Of a stretch of DNA of 64,000 nt, positions 55,830 to 64,000 are shown in pieces (positions within the stretch are counted from its first letter, which is position 1; every line of letters begins with the position of its first letter). Position numbers and translations under genes: made by a program. Source of the DNA: Macrococcus capreoli (GTDB taxonomy: Bacteria; Bacillota; Bacilli; Staphylococcales; Staphylococcaceae). The DNA is taken from contig NZ_JAOTIS010000003.1 of assembly GCF_025628935.1 (NCBI RefSeq), positions 62,001-126,000 on the forward strand. The letters are read 5' to 3'. The notes beneath the pieces were generated by a model. The model was not told the DNA's origin, made no database searches, and saw only the letters and a list, made by a program, of their open reading frames with translations.

Positions 55830-55999
55830 TTTATTTCCCCTTTTCATAAAATAATTATAGGTTTAACATCTTCTATTTTACCTTAAATATTATGTTTATA
55901 AAACAAATATTTTTATACAAATGTATTCTCAAGAAAGATATATTTCGGATTCCGTCTTTTTATTATCGATAATCACTATTTTATTATGACTTTAAATCG

Positions 56000-56013
56000 C
56001 TAAAGCGCTTACA
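56000..56013 (-). promoter_or_regulatory. cre-like sequence upstream of bcd
   Basis: Minus strand TGTAAGCGCTTTAG fits 12 of 14 positions of the degenerate cre consensus; the last two bases fail. It is 171 bases upstream of the bcd start, far for direct promoter control. Confidence 0.3.
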
Positions 56014-56097
56014 TTTTACTGATTTTATACCTTTGAAATTAATACTTCTTATATCATATTTTTGCATTTATTATATCAAAATAATAAAAAGATATTA

Positions 56098-56126
56098 TTA
56101 ATATTTCACACTTTTTTTGGTATAAT
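56098..56126 (+). promoter_or_regulatory. Promoter of the DUF2627 gene
   Basis: TTAATA (56098-56103), 17-base spacer, consensus TATAAT (56121-56126), 21 bases upstream of the ATG. Confidence 0.55.
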
Positions 56127-56146
56127 GCAATAGGTAGGTGATATTA

Positions 56147-56398
56147 ATGAAAAAAATAATTGCACTCATGGTGCTAGTCATTCCAATATACTTTGCAGGT
56201 TTAGGCATCAAATGGATGCGGGATGCTGTATTCGGTCTATTAGTTCCTGAACTTCATTTTATTTGGTTACAATTTCTCATTGGTTTTATATTAATGTGTT
56301 TCGGTGTAAGCTTTGTTGGAGGATATATCCTTCACATTGAGAAGAAAAATAAACGTGCTCAAAATAAGTTCTATAAAAAAGACGAGCGTCAATCATAA
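56147..56398 (+). CDS. DUF2627 small membrane protein (YqzF-like)
   Basis: An 83-residue protein with two hydrophobic helices (about 2-20 and 38-62) and a basic C-terminal tail KKNKRAQNKFYKKDERQS. Length and place next to the glycerophosphodiesterase and spo0A genes match B. subtilis yqzF. Function unknown. AGGTG precedes ATG 56147. Its 3' end forms half of a terminator shared with the convergent gene. Confidence 0.8.
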   Translation: MKKIIALMVLVIPIYFAGLGIKWMRDAVFGLLVPELHFIWLQFLIGFILMCFGVSFVGGYILHIEKKNKRAQNKFYKKDERQS

Positions 56399-56421
56399 AA
56401 TTGATTGACACTCGTCTTTAT
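56376..56421. terminator. Bidirectional terminator overlapping the DUF2627 3' end
   Basis: AAAGACGAG-GTCAATCA and its complement form a stem of about 17 bp with one mismatch; A-run left, T-rich right. Confidence 0.85.
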
Positions 56422-56427
56422 TTAAAT

Positions 56428-57186
56428 CTATTCATTCTTTTTCTCGACTTTACGTGATTCACGATTGATATACGCTTGTTTAAGTTTAACCGCGCGTTCT
56501 ACTTCATCCGTAATAATCGCATCCAGTTGCTCTTCTAACCAGAATACGATATCCTTCTCTTTATTTACCGTATACACGCGCGCTGGTAAATTATATGCTA
56601 CAACTTGATGACGTTCTGTTTCGTTTTTATACGTCTTCCCATATGGATGTACTGAATTTATTCCATGAGATTCCATATACATCCAAGGCTCACCTAAAGC
56701 TTTATCTGTTAATAACGCTGTATGATAAGTTGGATCCAATTGTTCCATTCTTAATAAACTTTCTAAATTAAAACTTGATATGATAATACGTTCTTTCATA
56801 TTATACTGTTGTAATAAATCTACGAGTGCATGCTCCAACGCGCCTTCAGTTTCGCCTTTTATTTCAATATTTAATAGTAACGGAGTTGTTACAATCCAAT
56901 CCATTACTTCTTTTAATGTAGGTACTTGTTCATCAGTCACGTTAAATAAACCATGTTTAATGCGCGCACTTTTAATGTCATACAGCGTTAAATCATTGAC
57001 TTTACGCTTTTGATTTGTCGTTCGATTTAAAGTCGGATCATGAATTACTACAATTTCTTGATCAGCAGTTAAATGAATATCCAACTCAATACCATCAGCT
57101 CCATACTCATATGCTTTAATAAAGCTCAACATCGTATTCTCTGGATATAGCCCTGCATATCCTCTATGCCCAATAATTTTAGTCAT
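56428..57186 (-). CDS. Glycerophosphodiester phosphodiesterase
   Basis: Cytosolic GDPD-family enzyme (no signal peptide) releasing glycerol 3-phosphate from glycerophosphodiesters. The 252 residues have HRGYAGLYPENT (7-18) with the catalytic histidine, ELDIHLTADQEIVVIHD with the metal-ligand E and D and second histidine, and a TIM-barrel pattern. It starts inside the end of the spo0A-like gene (eight-base overlap, GGAGG site), as yqiK follows spo0A in Bacillus. Confidence 0.92.
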   Translation of the reverse strand: MTKIIGHRGYAGLYPENTMLSFIKAYEYGADGIELDIHLTADQEIVVIHDPTLNRTTNQKRKVNDLTLYDIKSARIKHGLFNVTDEQVPTLKEVMDWIVTTPLLLNIEIKGETEGALEHALVDLLQQYNMKERIIISSFNLESLLRMEQLDPTYHTALLTDKALGEPWMYMESHGINSVHPYGKTYKNETERHQVVAYNLPARVYTVNKEKDIVFWLEEQLDAIITDEVERAVKLKQAYINRESRKVEKKNE

Positions 57187-57871
57187 GATAATCCTCCATG
57201 AGAAAATCTAATAATTCACCACTCGTCGGTCTATTAACAATACCACGCTTTTGCATTATTTGTTGCAATTTACTTTCCCATGCCTTTTCAATCGCGTGTC
57301 TTATTGAGCGTTCAACATTCGCATTTTTAACATTATTTTTTTCTGCTATTTTTGGATATAAATCTATCGTCAACTGCACTTTCATTTGTCGGGTTTGTTC
57401 CGATCTAATCGAAAGAATTTCTAAAGCATCTAATATATAGCGTGTGCCTTTATGCTTCATATTAAACCCAAGTTGTTCTAATTTGTTTTGCGTCATTGCA
57501 TGTTCATCGATGTTACATATTTGATAAATCCGACTGACAAAATTATCAAAATTGATTGGTTTTAAAATAAAGTAATCCGCTCCGGAATCAAGTGCTTCTG
57601 ACAACACTGAATCTTTGCCAAAGGCACTCAGGCAAATAATTTTGTACTGATGATTATTTGGGATGAAATCTTTTAATAAAGTGATACCATCTATATGCGG
57701 TAAAATTAAATCAAGTAACAATAAGTCAAACTCATAGGTTTGAATCATATTCAACGCGTCTTTGCCATTATGACTCATTGCAACAACTTGTATATTATGT
57801 TTTTCAAGATGTGCTTTTATTGTTACCGCAAGTTCTCTTGAATCTTCTACGATTGCAACTTTTAGTACCAT
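57179..57871 (-). CDS. spo0A: Spo0A-type response regulator
   Basis: Receiver plus Spo0A C-terminal DNA-binding domain, 230 residues. Receiver residues are intact: acidic E9 and D10, phospho-acceptor D54 in LLLDLILPHIDG, S82 in LSAFG and K104 in YFILKP. The C-terminal domain (about 126-230) contains LYPKIAEKNN and the recognition-helix sequence VERSIRHAIEKAW (186-198), almost that of B. subtilis Spo0A. The linker is shorter. It lies 20 bases after recN, where Bacillus has spoIVB then spo0A; spoIVB is missing. No sporulation gene is seen in the window, so a role other than sporulation is likely. AAAGGG precedes ATG 57871. Confidence 0.88.
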   Translation of the reverse strand: MVLKVAIVEDSRELAVTIKAHLEKHNIQVVAMSHNGKDALNMIQTYEFDLLLLDLILPHIDGITLLKDFIPNNHQYKIICLSAFGKDSVLSEALDSGADYFILKPINFDNFVSRIYQICNIDEHAMTQNKLEQLGFNMKHKGTRYILDALEILSIRSEQTRQMKVQLTIDLYPKIAEKNNVKNANVERSIRHAIEKAWESKLQQIMQKRGIVNRPTSGELLDFLMEDYHD

Positions 57872-57891
57872 GAATCTTCATCCCTTTATAT

Positions 57892-59559
57892 TTATTTCTT
57901 GTTTTGATTAATGAGTTCTGCAGCATGTTCTAATGTAAGTGGCGTCACTTCTACCCCAGATATCATACGTGCTACTTCTCTCACGCGTGATTCACCGTCC
58001 AGTTCTGTCACCCGTGTCGTCGTTCGATCGTCTTGCTCTATTTTTTCAATATATAAATGATGATCACTTATCGCAGCAACTTGCGGTAAGTGCGAAATAC
58101 AGATGACCTGGATATGGGTAGATATATCATACATTTTTTCTGCCATTTTTTGTGCTACTTTTCCTGATACACCCGTATCTACTTCATCAAATAATATCGC
58201 AGTTTTACCTTTCGTTTCAGCAAAGATACTTTTGAGTGCAAGCATCATACGACTTAACTCACCACCCGATGCAATTTTTTCAAGTGGCTTTAACGGTTCA
58301 CCTTTATTCGGGCTTATCATAAATTCTAATGATTCGATACCTGTAGCTGTCGGCTCTGTTTTAGTAAATGCCATCTCAAAGTTTGCACTTTTCATCTCAA
58401 GATTATGAATTTCATCCAATATTTCATTGCGTAATTTTTGAGCCACTTGACGTCTTGCTTTACTTAATGTTGTGCCAAGTTGATTTAATTTTAATTGAAT
58501 CCTTTCAATTTCCTGTGTCAATTGAGAAGTTGACTCTTCAATATTTTCAATCACATTAATCTCTTTTTCTAATTCATCGATAAACGGTATTAAATCTGGT
58601 AATGGTTTACCATATTTACGTTCCAGAAACTGAATTTCATTCATTCGTGTTTCTAACTGGTTGAGTTCATTTTCATCGTATTCATTTTGCGTCATAGCAT
58701 CATGCAACGCATGTTTTGCATCATCTAATATATAATATAATCCTTCTGAATCTTCGAGCGTCTTGTTAAATTTATTTGGAATAATCTCATCAATATCTTT
58801 AAGTGACGCATTAAATTCAAATAATAAATCTAATAGCTGATTGTCATCACTCAATAAATTAACGGCCTTCGTTAATGCATCATTTAATTTTTCATAATTT
58901 TGTAATCGATTGATTTCTTCTGAAAGTGTCTCTTTTTCAGTAGCGATTAACTTTTTCTCGCTTAATTCTTTATGTTGATATTTTATTAAATCGAGACGTT
59001 GTAGTAACTCCTCATCTTTCTGTTGTAAATTATTCAACTCAGCTGTCTTTAATACAAACTGTTGATAAGTTGCTTTATAACGCTCAAGTACTTCATCATA
59101 CTGTCCTTTAGCATAATCATCTAATAAAGTTAAATGATATTTCGGTTTAAGCAACACTTGTGTTTCATGCTGACCATGAATATCTAATAGTTCCTGCATA
59201 ATAATCTTTAATTCAGTTAATGTAATGGTCTGATTGTTGACTTTACATATACTTTTACCCGTCTTAAAAATTTCGCGTTTCACTAACATGAAATCATCCA
59301 GTGGAATATCACGTTCTACTAATAATTGTTTCACACGTGGATTATGATCGATATCAAAAATTCCTTCCACCGTTGCTTTATTTTCACCATGCCTCACTAA
59401 ATTCTGGCTGGCACGCATACCAATAAGTTGACCTATCGCTTCTATAATAATCGATTTTCCGGCACCTGTTTCGCCACTTAACACCGTCAATCCATCTTTT
59501 AATTCGATTTCTAATGACTCAATGATTGCAAATTGTTTTATCGATAACGACAAAAGCAT
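57892..59559 (-). CDS. recN: DNA repair protein RecN
   Basis: SMC-like ATPase for double-strand break repair. The 555 residues have Walker A GETGAGKS (29-36), long coiled coils in the middle (about 150-350), the signature ASGGELSRMMLALK and Walker B AILFDEVDTGVSG. The order argR-recN-spo0A follows Bacillus. Ribosome site GGAGG precedes ATG 59559. Confidence 0.95.
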   Translation of the reverse strand: MLLSLSIKQFAIIESLEIELKDGLTVLSGETGAGKSIIIEAIGQLIGMRASQNLVRHGENKATVEGIFDIDHNPRVKQLLVERDIPLDDFMLVKREIFKTGKSICKVNNQTITLTELKIIMQELLDIHGQHETQVLLKPKYHLTLLDDYAKGQYDEVLERYKATYQQFVLKTAELNNLQQKDEELLQRLDLIKYQHKELSEKKLIATEKETLSEEINRLQNYEKLNDALTKAVNLLSDDNQLLDLLFEFNASLKDIDEIIPNKFNKTLEDSEGLYYILDDAKHALHDAMTQNEYDENELNQLETRMNEIQFLERKYGKPLPDLIPFIDELEKEINVIENIEESTSQLTQEIERIQLKLNQLGTTLSKARRQVAQKLRNEILDEIHNLEMKSANFEMAFTKTEPTATGIESLEFMISPNKGEPLKPLEKIASGGELSRMMLALKSIFAETKGKTAILFDEVDTGVSGKVAQKMAEKMYDISTHIQVICISHLPQVAAISDHHLYIEKIEQDDRTTTRVTELDGESRVREVARMISGVEVTPLTLEHAAELINQNKK

Positions 59560-59573
59560 ATTATATCCTCCAA

Positions 59574-60026
59574 TTAAAGCATGTTAAAGATGCGTTCAGT
59601 AATTACTTCTCCTGCTTTTTTATCTTTACATATTAATAAACATGTATCATCTCCACAAATTGTACCTACAACTTCTTCCCATTCTAATTGATCCAGAATT
59701 GCACCGATAGACTGTGCATTACCGGGTAACGTCTTTAATACTAATAAATTTTCGGCACTATCGAGTTTCACAAATGAATCCATTAAATATCGTCCTAATT
59801 TATCAAGCGGATGATATTTTCGATCTCTTGGTAATGAATAAATATATTGTCCACTTGGCGTTGGCACTTTTATTAATTGTAATTCTTTAATGTCACGAGA
59901 GATTGTAGCCTGTGTAACATTTAAATTATATTCATTTAGTTTTTCTACTAAATCTTCCTGTGTTTCTATTTGTTGATTAGAAATAATTTCTCTAATCTTA
60001 ATTTGTCTTATCGTTTTATTTGCCAT
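59574..60026 (-). CDS. argR: Arginine repressor ArgR/AhrC
   Basis: Hexameric arginine-responsive repressor and activator. The 150 residues have the N-terminal winged helix with [18 protein letters not shown] (37-54) and the C-terminal arginine-binding domain with [20 protein letters not shown] site precedes ATG 60026. A 14-bp palindrome at its promoter may be an ARG box. It precedes recN by 14 bases. Confidence 0.95.
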   Translation of the reverse strand: MANKTIRQIKIREIISNQQIETQEDLVEKLNEYNLNVTQATISRDIKELQLIKVPTPSGQYIYSLPRDRKYHPLDKLGRYLMDSFVKLDSAENLLVLKTLPGNAQSIGAILDQLEWEEVVGTICGDDTCLLICKDKKAGEVITERIFNML

Positions 60027-60044
60027 ACGACATCCCCCTCAACC

Positions 60045-60058
60045 TGTATAATTATACA
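60045..60058. promoter_or_regulatory. Candidate ARG box at the argR promoter
   Basis: TGTATAATTATACA, a perfect 14-bp palindrome 19 bases upstream of argR; resembles half of an ArgR operator and would allow autoregulation. Confidence 0.45.
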
Positions 60059-60093
60059 AATAATTTTAGCACACATATTTTTTTATGTATATT

Positions 60094-60126
60094 AAAAAAT
60101 CCACTGATAATCTATCAGTGGATTAA
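60094..60126 (-). terminator. Terminator downstream of tlyA
   Basis: AATCCACTGATA/TATCAGTGGATT arms with a short loop and a six-T run on the minus strand; the stem includes the tlyA stop codon. Confidence 0.9.
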
Positions 60127-60953
60127 TGATTTAATGTGCTAAATGCTTGATCAACGACAGATTGAATGCTATCAAGATCCCATGTTTGTGAGTGGATATT
60201 AATATCACTTATTGATTGTGGCATGTACACACCATGTAATAAATATTCAATATTTCCTTTTTGCCCTGTGATTGGTGAAAATGTAATACCACAAACAGCA
60301 ATATTTAAGCGGGTACATAGCGAAATCATGTGTTGAATGACTTCAATATGTTCTTGTTTATCATGAACAATGCCTTTATCTACATATTCATAACGCGCTT
60401 CAAACTGTGGTTTAATTAAAGCAATGATAGTCGTCCCTGATTCAATGATTTCTACAAGCTTATTAAGAATGACGGATAATGAGATGAAACTCACATCAAT
60501 CGAAATGAAATTCGGCAGTGGTTGAAACATCGCTTTCGTAACGTATCTAAAGTTCGTTTGTTCCATGACTGTAACTTTGTCATGAATACGTAAACGATAA
60601 TCGAGTTGATTCGTTCCGACATCAAGTGCATAAACATGTTGTGCACCGTTTTGTAATGCACAATCCGTAAATCCACCCGTTGAGGAACCTATATCTAAAT
60701 GAACTACGTCATTCAAATTTAAATTAAAATAATCAATTGCTTTCTCAAGTTTATAGCCACCACGGCTGACAAATTTTTTCCTTTTATCTTTAACTCTTAT
60801 TTTTGCAGTTTCAGGGTCAATCTTTTCACCGGCTGTATCGATGCGAATATTATCATTGAATATGAGGCCAGCCATCACGGCTCTCATCGCTGCATCTTTC
60901 GTCTCATAATAATCATGCGCTACTAACCATTCATCAATTCTAATTTTTTTCAT
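60123..60953 (-). CDS. TlyA family rRNA 2'-O-methyltransferase (YqxC-like)
   Basis: The 276 residues have an N-terminal S4 RNA-binding domain (about 2-60, [18 protein letters not shown]) and an FtsJ-like SAM domain with [14 protein letters not shown] and [13 protein letters not shown]. Such proteins methylate ribosomal RNA; a hemolysin label used for the family is misleading. The start at 60953 overlaps the dxs stop by 14 bases. dxs-tlyA-argR-recN is the Bacillus order. Confidence 0.9.
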   Translation of the reverse strand: MKKIRIDEWLVAHDYYETKDAAMRAVMAGLIFNDNIRIDTAGEKIDPETAKIRVKDKRKKFVSRGGYKLEKAIDYFNLNLNDVVHLDIGSSTGGFTDCALQNGAQHVYALDVGTNQLDYRLRIHDKVTVMEQTNFRYVTKAMFQPLPNFISIDVSFISLSVILNKLVEIIESGTTIIALIKPQFEARYEYVDKGIVHDKQEHIEVIQHMISLCTRLNIAVCGITFSPITGQKGNIEYLLHGVYMPQSISDINIHSQTWDLDSIQSVVDQAFSTLNH

Positions 60954-62823
60954 GTCGTCTTTGTAGTGCTTGCTTAATTTCATTTATAATATTTGCTTTC
61001 GATATCCCAATGTCATTTAGTAATAATTCGACATCCCCGTGCTCAATATATTCATCATCGATTCCAATGCGCTTTACATCCATACAGTGGTGCTTCTGAT
61101 TATAATAATTCACGACTAATGCACCGAAACCGCCACTTAACATCGATTCTTCAACTGTAATGATAGATTTATTCTGCATTGCTAATCTATCAAGGTAGTT
61201 TGTATCAAGCGGTTTAATAAATCTTGCATTTACAACTTCAATCGAAATACCTTCTTTGAGTAACGCATCACGCACTTCTTCAATTAATTGTAATGTTGGA
61301 CCGAAACTTAATACAGCAATGTCATCACCTTCATGTAATGTCTCCCATTGTCCATAAGGTAACGATTGCATTGATGTCATTTCGACACCGATACCATTAC
61401 CACGTGGATAACGAATTGCGATTGGACCTTTATAGTCATAAAACGCACTATATAACATATGTCGGGCCTCGTCTTCATCTTTTGGCATCATAATTGTAAT
61501 ATTCGGCATATGACTTAAGAATGGAATATCAAATACGCCTTGATGCGTTTCACCATCAGCACCAACCAGTCCTGATCGGTCAATACCAAATACAACATGT
61601 AAATTTTGACGATCAACATCATGTAACATTTGATCATACGCACGTTGTAAAAAAGTCGAGTAAATTGCGACATAAGGTGTCATTCCATTGGCAGCAAGTC
61701 CAGCAGCCATTGTGACTGCGTGTTGCTCAGCAATACCTACATCAAAAAATTGTTCAGGTAATTCAACTTGAAATTTGGTCAATTTACTACCTACGGGCAT
61801 TGCCGGCGTAATTGCTACTACGCGTTTATCCTTTTCAGCGAACTGTTGAACGGTATCACTAAAGATTTGGCTCCAGGCAGGTGCTTTTGAACTGCCTTTC
61901 ACTTGTTCACCCGTCTCTAGTTTATACGGTCCTAATCCATGCCAAGTCCCTATTTTATCATTTTCTGCTGGGTGATAGCCTTTTCCTTTTTTTGTAATAA
62001 CATGAACAATTACAGGTCCATTAATACGTTTAGATGTTTCAAACGCTTCTTTCAAGTCATTGTAATTATGACCATCTACTGGTCCAACATATTTAATCCC
62101 TAATTCTTCAAAGAAAACACCCGTTACCACTAAGTATTTCAAACTATCCTTTATGCGATCAGCAGAGTCACGTAATTTGTGTCCGCCAGGTAATTTACTC
62201 AAGAAGCCGTCAATATCAACTTTGGCGCGATTATAATTCTGATTTGTGCGCAAACGTCCAAACATATTATGCATCGCACCAACGTTCGGCGCAATACTCA
62301 TTTCATTATCGTTTAATATAATCGTCATATTCGTTTTATCATGACCGATATGATTTAACGCCTCAAGTGCCATACCACCAGTTAACGCTCCGTCTCCAAT
62401 AATCGGTACGATATCATAATCTTCACCCATAATATCTCGTGCTTTTGCCATTCCCATCGCTGCTGATAGCGACGTCGATGAATGGCCTGCTTCCCATACG
62501 TCATGCGGACTTTCATTTAACTTTGGAAATCCACTTAAACCTTTATATTGTCGTAACGTATCAAACTTATCCCCACGACCTGTTAATATTTTATGAATAT
62601 ATGCCTGATGTCCAACATCAAATATAATTTTATCTTTCGGACTATTAAAACTTCTATGAAGTGCAATTGTAAGCTCTACAACACCTAAATTTGCCCCGAT
62701 ATGCCCACCTGTAACTGCACATTTTTCTATTAAAAACTGACGGATATCACGACTTAATGCGATTAATTCATCAGTCGTTAAATCTTTTATAAACGATGGA
62801 TCTTTAATTTTCGATACATCCAT
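60940..62823 (-). CDS. dxs: 1-deoxy-D-xylulose-5-phosphate synthase
   Basis: First enzyme of the MEP isoprenoid pathway, condensing pyruvate and glyceraldehyde 3-phosphate with thiamine diphosphate. The 627 residues have the ThDP motif [15 protein letters not shown], the N-terminal [12 protein letters not shown], and the transketolase core with [15 protein letters not shown]. The start at 62823 follows AGGTGGGG. S. aureus uses the mevalonate pathway and lacks dxs, so this organism makes isoprenoids differently. Operon xseB-ispA-dxs-tlyA. Confidence 0.96.
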   Translation of the reverse strand: MDVSKIKDPSFIKDLTTDELIALSRDIRQFLIEKCAVTGGHIGANLGVVELTIALHRSFNSPKDKIIFDVGHQAYIHKILTGRGDKFDTLRQYKGLSGFPKLNESPHDVWEAGHSSTSLSAAMGMAKARDIMGEDYDIVPIIGDGALTGGMALEALNHIGHDKTNMTIILNDNEMSIAPNVGAMHNMFGRLRTNQNYNRAKVDIDGFLSKLPGGHKLRDSADRIKDSLKYLVVTGVFFEELGIKYVGPVDGHNYNDLKEAFETSKRINGPVIVHVITKKGKGYHPAENDKIGTWHGLGPYKLETGEQVKGSSKAPAWSQIFSDTVQQFAEKDKRVVAITPAMPVGSKLTKFQVELPEQFFDVGIAEQHAVTMAAGLAANGMTPYVAIYSTFLQRAYDQMLHDVDRQNLHVVFGIDRSGLVGADGETHQGVFDIPFLSHMPNITIMMPKDEDEARHMLYSAFYDYKGPIAIRYPRGNGIGVEMTSMQSLPYGQWETLHEGDDIAVLSFGPTLQLIEEVRDALLKEGISIEVVNARFIKPLDTNYLDRLAMQNKSIITVEESMLSGGFGALVVNYYNQKHHCMDVKRIGIDDEYIEHGDVELLLNDIGISKANIINEIKQALQRRHEKN

Positions 62824-62884
62824 GAATTCCCCACCTACATCTCTTATACTTAATATGTTTTCTATTATATCATTGTTTATGAAT

Positions 62885-62920
62885 GCATGAAAAATAAAAA
62901 AAGCCTTCAACAGGCTTTAT
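62885..62920 (-). terminator. Terminator downstream of ispA
   Basis: AAAGCCT/AGGCTTT arms around a five-base loop followed by a seven-T run on the minus strand; it overlaps the ispA stop and separates dxs transcription partly from ispA. Confidence 0.85.
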
Positions 62921-63777
62921 TTGTCTCGATGAACGATAAATTGTAATAGTTCATTAAATGGTGCTTTGTTTATTGCTACACGTTCTATAAGTTCTATCGT
63001 GTCATTATAAATTGTTTCAAGTTTTTGTTTGGAAGCTTCTAAACCAAGTAATGATACATATGTACTTTTATCATTTTGAATATCACTACCTACTGCTTTA
63101 CCAATCTTTTCAAACTCACCTTCAACATCTAATATATCATCTTTAATTTGAAACATAAGTCCAATATTACGACCGATATTATCAAGTAAAGTTAAAGTGT
63201 TCTCTTCAACGGATACAATAATTCCTGCTGCATAAATCGCAGCATGAATTAAATCTCCCGTTTTATGATGATGAATTGTTTCCAGCTGTTCAAGTGTAAT
63301 TTGCTTATTTTCACTTGCCATATCCAGCATTTGACCGGCAACCATACCATGAGATCCTGCCGCTTTCGTTAAAAGTGACATTAATTTTATTTTTATAACA
63401 TCTGTATAGTCACTGTTTAATATGAGTTGAAAGCTATCTGTTAATAACGCATCTCCTGCGAGGATGGCCGTCGCTTCACCAAACACTTTATGATTCGTTA
63501 ATTTACCGCGTCGGTAATCGTCATTATCCATTGCTGGTAAATCATCATGAATTAATGAATACGTATGAATCATTTCCAATGCCAATCCAAAAGGCATACC
63601 AAGTTCAGGATTTCCACCCAGACTTTCAATTGTTGTCATTAATAATAATGGTCGAATACGTTTCCCTCCCGCTTGAAGAGAATAGCGAATTGATTCTGCT
63701 AAATGCGGTGAAACTGCTTCGTCCTGATATAATGCATTGATATTATTATTGATACGGTCTAAATAAACATTATTCAT
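62917..63777 (-). CDS. ispA: Farnesyl diphosphate synthase
   Basis: Makes farnesyl diphosphate from DMAPP or GPP and IPP; its product is the primer for HepST. The 286 residues have both aspartate motifs, DDLPAMDND and DDILD, and GGKRIRP. The fifth residue before the first Asp motif region fits short-chain synthases. The start at 63777 overlaps xseB by eight bases. Confidence 0.94.
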   Translation of the reverse strand: MNNVYLDRINNNINALYQDEAVSPHLAESIRYSLQAGGKRIRPLLLMTTIESLGGNPELGMPFGLALEMIHTYSLIHDDLPAMDNDDYRRGKLTNHKVFGEATAILAGDALLTDSFQLILNSDYTDVIKIKLMSLLTKAAGSHGMVAGQMLDMASENKQITLEQLETIHHHKTGDLIHAAIYAAGIIVSVEENTLTLLDNIGRNIGLMFQIKDDILDVEGEFEKIGKAVGSDIQNDKSTYVSLLGLEASKQKLETIYNDTIELIERVAINKAPFNELLQFIVHRDK

Positions 63778-63964
63778 CTTTATCTGCCTCTTGAAGTTTA
63801 GCAATTTTTTGCTCTGCTTCCTTGAGTTTATCTTGACAGGCTTTAGATAATTTAACGCCCGTTTCATATAATTGAATAGATTGCTCTAAAGAAACATTCT
63901 CGTTATCTAATTGTTTCACAATGTGTTCTAATTCCGTCATCATTGCTTCAAAGTCTTTAGCCAT
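63770..63964 (-). CDS. xseB: Exonuclease VII small subunit
   Basis: Small helical subunit of exonuclease VII. The 64 residues have the family pattern FEAMMTELEHIVKQLDNENV and LEQSIQLYETGVKLSKACQ. The ATG at 63964 follows AGGAG. It precedes ispA as in Bacillus. Confidence 0.92.
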   Translation of the reverse strand: MAKDFEAMMTELEHIVKQLDNENVSLEQSIQLYETGVKLSKACQDKLKEAEQKIAKLQEADKDE

Positions 63965-63979
63965 GAACTCCACTCCTAT

Positions 63980-64000
63980 TTATTTCTTATGCATCACTTG
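63980..64000 (-). CDS. xseA: Possible 3' end of exonuclease VII large subunit
   Basis: The first frame from the right edge reads six codons (QVMHKK) and a TAA at 63980-63982, just upstream of xseB, where xseA is expected. Too short to prove identity; the call rests on position. Confidence 0.3.
   Translation of the reverse strand, partial: QVMHKK

Larger units (their letters stand above)
55830..56146. other. AT-rich intergenic region upstream of bcd
   Basis: A gap of 317 bases between the divergent bcd and DUF2627 genes. It contains no convincing gene. A cre-like sequence TGTAAGCGCTTTAG (minus strand, 56000-56013, 12 of 14 positions) and a TATAAT box (56121-56126) belonging to the DUF2627 gene are the visible signals. 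Confidence 0.7.

Overview
This is a low-GC Firmicutes chromosome segment from the Staphylococcaceae. Most proteins read as close relatives of Staphylococcus proteins (EbpS with a C-terminal LysM domain, SrrAB, a ResB with an N-terminal zinc ribbon, Zwf, ferredoxin, a FusB-family EF-G binding protein). Gene order also follows the Bacillus subtilis chromosome. Several genes are foreign to Staphylococcus aureus: a complete menaquinol:cytochrome c reductase (qcrABC), the MEP-pathway enzyme Dxs, and a Spo0A-type response regulator. From general knowledge of the family, this combination fits Macrococcus (oxidase-positive relatives of Staphylococcus) best. The species cannot be fixed from this window. 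I see no rRNA, tRNA, prophage, insertion sequence or CRISPR array.

Layout. Positions 1-7.1 kb: cca-bshA-mgsA-MazG-like operon (minus strand), a YitT-type membrane protein, a YugP-type metalloprotease, and ypjA plus qcrABC. Positions 7.1-20.8 kb: the block known from B. subtilis as ypiF-ypiB-ypiA-aroA-aroB-aroC-ndk-hepT-menG-hepS-hup-yphF-yphE-gpsA-der-rpsA-cmk, all minus strand. Positions 20.8-29 kb: ansA, ypdA, a CBS-ACT protein, ebpS, recQ with its HTH partner, ferredoxin, and ribU behind an FMN riboswitch. Positions 29-39.9 kb: resABC-srrAB (cytochrome c maturation plus its redox two-component system), rluB-scpB-scpA, xerD, fur, nudF. Positions 39.9-50.7 kb: metabolic genes (aldo-keto reductase, hydrolase, SDR, proC, rnz, zwf, gnd, M20 peptidase) and the 33-residue Prli42-like mini-protein. 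Positions 50.7-57 kb: a more variable stretch with brxB, a DJ-1/PfpI protein, small unknown ORFs, the FusB-family gene, a 42-bp tandem array of palindromes, bcd and a DUF2627 gene. Positions 56.4-64 kb: glycerophosphodiesterase, spo0A-like, recN, argR, tlyA, dxs, ispA, xseB and possibly the end of xseA.

How the genes work together. Respiration is the main theme. HepS/HepT and MenG make the menaquinone tail and do the final methylation, QcrABC oxidises menaquinol, ResABC assembles the c-type heme that QcrC needs, and SrrAB is the expected redox regulator. A second theme is bacillithiol: BshA starts its synthesis, BrxB removes it from proteins, and YpdA recycles its disulfide with NADPH that Zwf and Gnd can supply. 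Dxs and IspA feed isoprenoids into the HepST branch.

The most notable observations are the apparently intact Spo0A homologue next to recN with no spoIVB between them, the helically phased 42-bp palindromic repeats upstream of the FusB-family gene, a 34-bp repeat that follows two terminators, a cre-like site inside the ndk promoter, and an SrrB kinase without the cysteine pair described for S. aureus SrrB.
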